Shown in pieces: positions 57,963-64,000 of a stretch of 64,000 nt of DNA. The position numbers and the translations under genes were made by a program. Position 1 is the first letter of the stretch. Every line of letters begins with the position of its first letter. The notes below the pieces were generated by a model. That model saw only the letters and a list, made by a program, of their open reading frames with translations. It searched no databases and was not told the origin of the DNA. Source of the DNA: Diadema setosum (Eukaryota > Echinodermata > Echinoidea > Diadematoida > Diadematidae); contig NC_092692.1 of the NCBI RefSeq assembly GCF_964275005.1, positions 14,840,084 to 14,904,083 on the forward strand, in the 5' to 3' direction.

Positions 57963-58795
57963 TATACCCCCGCCAAACGAAGTTTGAAGGGGGTATATAG
58001 GAATCAGCGGACGGTCGGGCGGTCGGTCGGGCGGTCGGGCGGTCGGTCCGTTGCAAATCTTGCGTCGCGAACTACTTCCTCAGTTTTCAACCGATTCCAA
58101 TAAAACTTGGCACAGATGTGTGCCTTGGGTTGTAGATGTGCAAGACGTATTTTCTGACAGTACCCAAAAGTACGTTGCCATGGTAACGGCATATTATGGG
58201 CAAAAATGGGTACAAATCTTGCGTCGCGAACTCCTCCCACAGTTTTTGATCAATTTTTATGAAATTAGGTACAGATGTTCATCTGAATATGTTAATGTGC
58301 AAGACACATATTTCCGCAGTGGCAAAAGTGCGTTGCCATGGTAACAGCATGTTATTGGTAAAATATAGGGCAAAATGCTTCATGGCAAAACTGCTTCATC
58401 AGTGTTCTTCCAATTCTCATGGAATTCATATTGAATGTTTGTCTTAGGATATAGGTCAGCATGACACATTTCTTGACAGTGACAAAAAGTATGTTGCCAT
58501 GGTAACAGCTCACATATTATGAGCCAAAATGATGGAAAATTTTGTGTTGCAAACTACTTCCTCAGTTTTTGCCCAATTTCCATGAAACTTGGTACAGATG
58601 TGTGCCTTTGGTTGTAGATGTGCAAGATGCATTTTACGACAGTACCCGAAAGTACGTTGCCATGGTAACGGCATATTAATGGCAGATGATCAAGGAAAGA
58701 TCTTGCGGATTTAACTACTTCCTCAGTTTTTTGACCAAAGCTTATGAAATGTTGTTTTGACCAAAGCTTATGAAATGTTGTTTGGCGGGGGTATA
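57963..58795 (+). mobile_element. non-autonomous element with TATACCCCCGCCAAAC inverted ends and ~150-bp internal repeats
   Basis: The left end TATACCCCCGCCAAAC (57963) and right end GTTTGGCGGGGGTATA (58780-58795) are exact inverted repeats. A GGTCGGGC tract follows the left end. Then about four copies of a ~150-bp unit occur, each with CTTCCTCAGTTTT, an AATTGGCAC-like part and TTGCCATGGTAACGGCATA. A reverse-oriented partial relative is at 1216-1912. No ORF of note. Confidence 0.85.
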
Positions 58796-59080
58796 ACCAG
58801 TCGCTGTAGCGACATTTCTAGTTAACATTTGTTTCAACTGAAATTGATGTAACAAATAATTCCTCCCTGGGGTGGGATGGCTTGTGGATTTCAAATGGAA
58901 TAGCTTGATAATATGCTGGTTTAAAACTTTGATCATACACCTGTTCCAAACTAAAATTGGCATGAGCCAGTCATCAGCAGAATTCTAATGTGCATTTTAC
59001 CACCAAATATTTTGTTTTATCAGTTGATACGTACAGCTTGTCTTGTGTACTGAATTATTGTTACTTTATCTGTCATGAAG
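58796..59080. other. intron 3, end
   Basis: Non-coding AT-rich DNA ending in the acceptor for exon 4 (TTACTTTATCTGTCATGAAG). That acceptor is weak in pyrimidines near the AG but has a T-rich stretch just upstream. Confidence 0.4.
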
Positions 59081-59240
59081 GGTGTGGGATCTTTGCCACA
59101 AGGTCCTTTACCAAAGGGGAGTTTTTACTGCAATATAAAGGTGACGTGATATCAGAGGAGGAAGCAGCAACAAGGGAAGAGAGGTACAAGACGGAGCACC
59201 ACTACCAATTCTTCTATTCCTATAGAGGAAAAACAATGTG
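59081..59240 (+). CDS. SET-recombinase gene, exon 4 (SET domain N-terminal half)
   Basis: 160 bp, phase 1 in and 2 out, donor GTAAGC. Joined to exon 3 it gives LIGCGIFATRSFTKGEFLLQ then YKGDVISEEEAATREERY and FFYSYRGKTM. GxGIFAT and the Y(K/R)G(D/E)(V/L)IS segment are the SET-I beta-strand signature that binds S-adenosylmethionine. Confidence 0.88.
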
Positions 59241-60186
59241 GTAAGCAGTGAATACTTATTTAACAGCAGGTTGTCATGAATGGGATACTTTCTTATCATG
59301 CCCTGATAAAATTGATTGGATCAATACTCTTTAAATGAGCTAATATTGACAGATATGATTTGCTCAAGACTTAGAAATAAGTGTTCCCATATTGAAAAGT
59401 CCAGGGTATAAACTTTGATGCAGTTGAATGTGGACTCGGTAGGCCTAACCTGACTGAATCTCACAGAACCTTATCAGCAGAATAAGCACTACACATGAAA
59501 CTATCCTACATGGTTTAGCATGGCGTTATCCTATAGTGTACATTAATATTGTATGTTCCACAATTTCCACAGCTGGCAATTGGGCTACACATAAATGTAG
59601 TTGCTATGTTTTTGGTACATAATACGGTGACAACCAGGGGCCCGTAAAACAAAGATTTGTGATCAGTCGGTAAATTCAAAGAGTAATTCTGATTGGTTAA
59701 TAGTGGATATGTTGGAATATACATGTATGCGCATGAAACAATGGTCTTGATTGACCAATACCTGTGTCTTTATGATTGATTGCAAACCTCTATGTTATGG
59801 GGGCCTGGTAACACAAACTCTATTAATATGAAATGCTTGATAACACAAGGTGTTTTTATTTCAAGTCATAGCTCTGCAGTGTATTCTACATCATGTCCAG
59901 TTTTTGTTTTCTCTTAAATTTGGAATTTTGTTTCTGAAAGTCCCCTAAACTTTGTTTCAAGGGAATATTTGTGGTCCCTGTCAGAGATGAAGCCAACTAG
60001 TAATCAATGAAGCCAAAATCAAAATTTTACTTTTGTTGTTTTGAGAATGAAACCAAGCTTTTCTCACAATATGGGTAAACTATAAATCACTTAAATTAAA
60101 TGAAATCCAGCCCTGAATTAAATCTTAAAATTCTGTCCAGTACCCAAACTAAGCGAGGACATTATATTGTTCATCATTTATTACAG
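59241..60186. other. intron 4
   Basis: Non-coding, ends in CATTTATTACAG. It contains a degraded palindromic MITE at 59636-59806 (ends AGGGGCCCGTAAAACA and ATGTTATGGGGGCCT). Confidence 0.5.
59636..59806. mobile_element. degraded palindromic MITE, GGGGCCCGT ends
   Basis: Left AGGGGCCCGTAAAACAAAGA and right CTCTATGTTATGGGGGCCT pair imperfectly. Inner TTTGTGATCAGTC pairs with GATTGATTGCAAA. Non-coding. Confidence 0.5.
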
Positions 60187-63100
60187 CATTGATGCAACTG
60201 AGACCAAGTCCAACGGTCGTTTTGTAAATGATGCAAAGGAAGGGACAAGTGAATGCAATTCCAGGATGAGGAAGGTGGAAGAAAGCGGAAAAGTTTTTCT
60301 TTGCTTGTTTGCAATTAAAGACATAAAAGTTGGTGATGAAATTAGGTATGACTACAAGGCACCAAATCTGTGGTGGCGAAGAAAGTGTCGAAGGCGGAAC
60401 AATGAGAGTGAGCAGCTTGAACAAACCAAGGAATCAGCAGAACATGATGTGCCGCTTTTGAGTGAAGTGGCACAAACATCACCAAATCATCACAGCAATG
60501 AGGCATCAGAGGGCCTAGGAGAGAGTGAGCAACTTCAGAAAACCAGAATATCAGCTGAATGTGATCTCGTGCATGAAAATGGAACAGACACAGATTGCAG
60601 TTGTCCAGATCAGGGTTTGAGCAGTCCTCCTGAGGTATCAGAGGAGGAACATGAGGAACTTGAACAAACTGATGGGACATCAGCTGAATGTGATCACGTG
60701 CATGAAGATGTAACAGACGCAGATGGCAGTCAGGGTTTGAGCAATCTTCCTGAGGTATCAAACGGGGAAAATGAAGATCTTGAACAAATTGGGACATCAG
60801 CGGAATGTGATCTTATGCATGAAAACGGAAAAGACACAGATGGCAATCAGGTTTTGAGCAATCCTCCTGAGGTATCAAAGGGGGGAAATGAGAATCTTGA
60901 ACAAACTAGGACATCAGCTGAATATGATCATGTGCATGAAAATGGAACAGACGCGGATGGCAGTCAGGGTTTGAACAGTCCTTCTGAGGTATCAAAGGAG
61001 GAACATGAGGAACTTGAACAAACTGGGACATCAGCTGAACGTGATCACGTGCATGAAGATGTAACAGACGCAGATGGCAGTCAGGGTTTGAGCAATCTGC
61101 CTGAAGTATCAAATGGGGAAAATGAAGATCTTGAACAAAATTGGACATCAGCGGAATGTGATCTAGTGCATGAAAATGGAACAGACACAGATGGCAGTCA
61201 GGGTTTGAGCAATGATCCTTTTGAGGTATCAAAGAAGGAACATGAGGATCTTGAACAAATTGGGACATCAGCGGAATGTGATCTCGTGGGTGAAAATGGA
61301 ACAGACACAGATGGCAGTCAGGGTTTCTGCAGTCCTTCTGAGGTATCAAAGGGGGAGAAAAGGGATCTTGAAAAAACTGGGACATCAGCTGAATGTGATC
61401 TAGTGCATGAAAATGGAACAGACACAGGTGGCAGTCAGGGTTTCTGCAGTCCTTCTGAGGTATCAAAGGGGGGAAATAAGAATCTTGAACAAACTGGGAC
61501 ATCAGCGGAATGTGATCTAGTGCATGAAAATGGAACAGACACAGGTGGCAGTCAGGGTTTCTGCAGTCCTTCTGAGGTATCAAAGGGGGGAAATAAGAAT
61601 CTTGAACAAACTGGGACATCAGCGGAATGTGATCTAGTGCATGAAAATGGAACAGACACAGGTGGCAGTCAGGGTTTCTGCAGTCCGTCTGAGGTATCAA
61701 AGGGGGAAAATAAGGATCTTGAACAAACTGGGACATCAGCGGAATGTGATCTAGTGCATGAAAATGGAACAGACGCAGATGGCAGTCAGGGTTTGAGCCA
61801 TCATTCTGAGGTATCAAAGGGGAAACATGATGATCTTGAACAAACTGGGACATCAGTGGAATGTTATCTCGGTGGTGAAAAGGGAACAGATGCAGATGGC
61901 AGTCAGGGTTTGAGCAGTCCTTCTGTGGTTTCAATGGGAGAAAGTGACCAACTGACAGATGATGACTATGTTCCCGAGTCTGAGGATGTAAGCACAGATA
62001 GTGAAGATGAAGAGTTTATCCCACACAAATCCTGGAGAAAGTATGTGGATCAAACTTCACCAAATCACAGCAATAATGCATCAGAGGAAGAGAGTGAGCA
62101 ACTTGAACAAGCAGGGACATCAGCTGAATGTCACATGTGTCATCAGCCATTGGGCAAGTTGGCACAAGGATCACCAAATCCCAGCAAGTCTGAATGTGAG
62201 CAACAGGCCAGTAAAACTGATAAAGGGACGAAAAAAATAACGGTTATGCGGACACACAACACAAAAGGCAAAAGATTGTGGGACAAAGGCTCATATTGTC
62301 CCTTCTGCAGGAAGTACGTCAAAAAATTGCCCCGTCATCTTGCTGAATTTAAGGGACATAAAGATGAGCTGGATGTAGTTCGATGGAAAGCTACAACTGA
62401 CAAGGTTTTGAAGGACCAACTATTAACCAAGATGAGAAATCTGGGCAATTACTTACACAATCATGCCGTACTTCAAGAAGGAGAAGGCGAGATCATAACT
62501 GTGTATCGACCGAATTATGATGCTAACTATAAGAAGTATGTGCCTTGCCATCAATGCAAAGGATACTTCAGTAAAAGAGAGTTATGGAAACACAGTTGTA
62601 AGTTGGTTCCTGATGAAAATGAGAAGCATGAAACATCTCAAAAGAAGCGAAAACCAAGTTGCATCAAAAAGGGAAGACTTTTGCAACCAGCTCCTGGTAT
62701 GTCCACAAAAGTCAGAGAAATTTATGCAGGCCTACGAGAAGATGAGAATGGTGTCTCCTTTTTTATTAAAGGAGATCAACTGACTAGACTGCTGGCAGAG
62801 AAACTAGCATTTAAACTTGGCCATGATGAAGACCAATTTGATTACATCAGAACCAAATTGAGGGAAACTGGAAGATTAGTACTGGAGTATAGAAAGGTAA
62901 CTGCTGACAAGAATGCAGGATTAGCAGATTTGATCCATCCCAGCAAGTTCACCGACATTGTACAAGCAACCAGGAACATTTCAGGGTTTGATGAGAAGAG
63001 TCATACTTACACAACGCCAAGCTTAGCCCTAAAGCTTGGTCATACCCTGAAGAAGGCAGCTGGTGTTCTTTTGGGTCAGGCAATCATGAAAGAGAATGAA

Positions 63101-63991
63101 GCCATGGAAAGAAGATGCAACCAATTCATCAGACTCTGCGAGCTGAAGTGGACAGAGAGTGTATCGAGTCACGCATTACGCACCCTGAATGAGAATAAGA
63201 GGAACAATCCTACTTACCTACCTGTCACAAAGGATGTAGTTAAACTTACATCATATCTGAAAACTGAGACTGAAGAAGTCATCACAAAACTCAATGAAGA
63301 GACAACAGATGAGGACATATCTAAGGAGTACAGATACCTAGCTGAGCTGACATTGACATCCATAATAGTGTTTAACAGGAAACGATCTGGAGAAGTCAGC
63401 AAAATGAAACTAGATGACTTCAGCAAGTGTAAGCAAGGTGATGAGGTGACTGACGACTATGGCCTGTCCAAATGGGAAGCAAAACTCGGTAAAAACCTGT
63501 GGCGTCTGGAAATTGTGGGGAAGAAACAACGTGCAGTTCCTGTTCTTCTTACAAGTGAGATGAAAAGGAGTATGGACTTGTTGGTTGCTAAGAGAGGAGA
63601 TGCTGGTGTGTATGAGACCAATCCTTATGTGTTTGCCCTGACAAGTTCTAATGGCCACATCAGAGGGAGTGACGTGGTTAGGAAATTCAGCATATCTTGT
63701 GGTGCAAGCAAGCCTTCGTACATAACATCTACAAGGTTGCGCAAGCATATTGCCACGGTCTCACAAGTGATGAACTTAAGAGACAATGAGCTTGATGTGC
63801 TGGCCAATTTTATGGGACACGATGTGCGCATTCACCGGAACTTTTACCGTCTTCCCGATCATGTCATGCAAGTAGCTAAGGTTTCCAAGATTCTCATGTG
63901 CATGGACAAAGGCTCCCTTGGTAAACTTCATGGATCAACTCTTGATGAGGTTCAGCTTGATGAAGGAGAAGGTATGTTATCAACTAAATAA
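60187..63991 (+). CDS. SET-recombinase gene, long exon 5: end of SET domain, 39-aa repeats, zinc fingers, tyrosine recombinase
   Basis: Acceptor ATTTATTACAG, phase 2 in. The first ~65 residues complete the SET domain (IDATETKSNGRFVNDA, CLFAIKDIKVGDEIRYDY). The usual NHS is NDA here, while YDY is kept. An acidic region with twelve 39-residue repeats follows (about 60550-61945). A C2H2-like finger (CPFCRKYVKKLPRHL, ~62295) and a C2HC-like finger (PCHQCKGYFSKRELWKHSC, ~62541) come next. The last ~400 residues resemble a tyrosine recombinase. The Arg box is NRKRSGEVSKM (Arg codon 63383). The second box is TRLRKHIAT, with Thr where the HxxR His is usual. The final box is MGHDVRIHRNFYRLP (His 63818, Tyr 63845). 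Summed with exons 1-4 the frame closes at 1,382 residues. SET part: lysine methylation of histone or other protein (family knowledge). Recombinase part: probably DNA binding; activity unproven. GTATGT at 63973 is a possible donor, so the real end could lie beyond this stop. Confidence 0.85.
60550..61945 (+). repeat. twelve in-frame 117-bp coding repeats
   Basis: The consensus peptide is SAECDLVHENGTDTDGSQG then xSPSEVSKGENEDLEQTGT, 39 residues. Units 8-10 (about 61390-61730) are nearly identical at DNA level, indicating recent expansion. Units 2 and 5 share the variant HVHEDVTDADGSQGLSNLPE, which suggests duplication of a three-unit block. Degenerate half-units (SPNHHSNEASE and SPNHSNNASEE) flank the block. 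Confidence 0.93.
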
Positions 63992-64000
63992 TATTCACTT

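Noticed and set aside
60906-61934. 342-codon open frame on the minus strand
   Set aside because: It is the antisense of the 117-bp coding repeats. A stop-free antisense unit stays open when multiplied in frame. No domain or start context.
1-64000. tRNA, rRNA and CRISPR arrays
   Set aside because: No GGTTCGA-type T-arm with a matching acceptor stem was noticed, no rRNA-like block, and the tandem repeats here have no spacers of CRISPR form.

Overview
The window is animal nuclear DNA: multi-exon genes with GT/AG introns, AT-rich introns, many microsatellites, a few CpG-dense promoter-like patches and a very heavy load of short palindromic DNA transposons. The repeat types (the TATACCCCCGCCAAAC element, TTAA-target foldback MITEs, pogo/Tigger remnants, an L1-like ORF1, Ty3/Gypsy fossils) suggest a marine invertebrate, perhaps a deuterostome such as an echinoderm, hemichordate or lancelet. 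That assignment is inference.

Region 1 (1-16.3 kb) is transposon-derived. A broken pogo/Tigger N-terminal half (25-540) is followed by a TATACCCCCG-type element. Next is a tandem array of about six units, three spaced exactly 1,856 bp apart. Each unit holds a C-terminal pogo DDE fragment and one conserved exon that looks BEN-like. The array decays into a seventh partial unit and two more exon copies by 15.9 kb. One unit junction carries a cleanly datable TTAA foldback MITE.

Region 2 (16.4-26.3 kb) holds an L1-like ORF1 copy without a visible ORF2, several MITEs, decayed basic coiled-coil coding pieces, another BEN-like exon, LTR/Gypsy fossils and a short C2H2 zinc-finger ORF.

Region 3 (27.5-33.3 kb, + strand) is a recognisable gene. 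Its first exon has a good Kozak start. Three homologous tandem exons of 138, 150 and 159 bp, all symmetric phase 1-1, lead into a long exon for a coiled-coil protein of an uncharacterised animal family with a Tudor-like tail. That long exon shows about four frame changes, so it is either a decaying gene or carries assembly errors at homopolymers.

Region 4 (34.8-64 kb, + strand) is the main gene. I assemble five phase-consistent exons (35029-35038, 51271-51326, 56881-56998, 59081-59240, 60187-63991), giving about 1,382 residues. The predicted protein has a KMT5A-like SET domain, a block of twelve 39-residue acidic repeats, two zinc fingers and a C-terminal tyrosine-recombinase (Crypton-like) domain. 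It looks like a histone-methyltransferase/recombinase fusion. Its 16-kb first intron and later introns are packed with an unnamed repeat family (hallmark GAGGACTGTCCTC) in both orientations. That family includes a ~375-bp-arm inverted repeat at 44.47 kb and serves as a substrate for many later MITE and LTR-element insertions.
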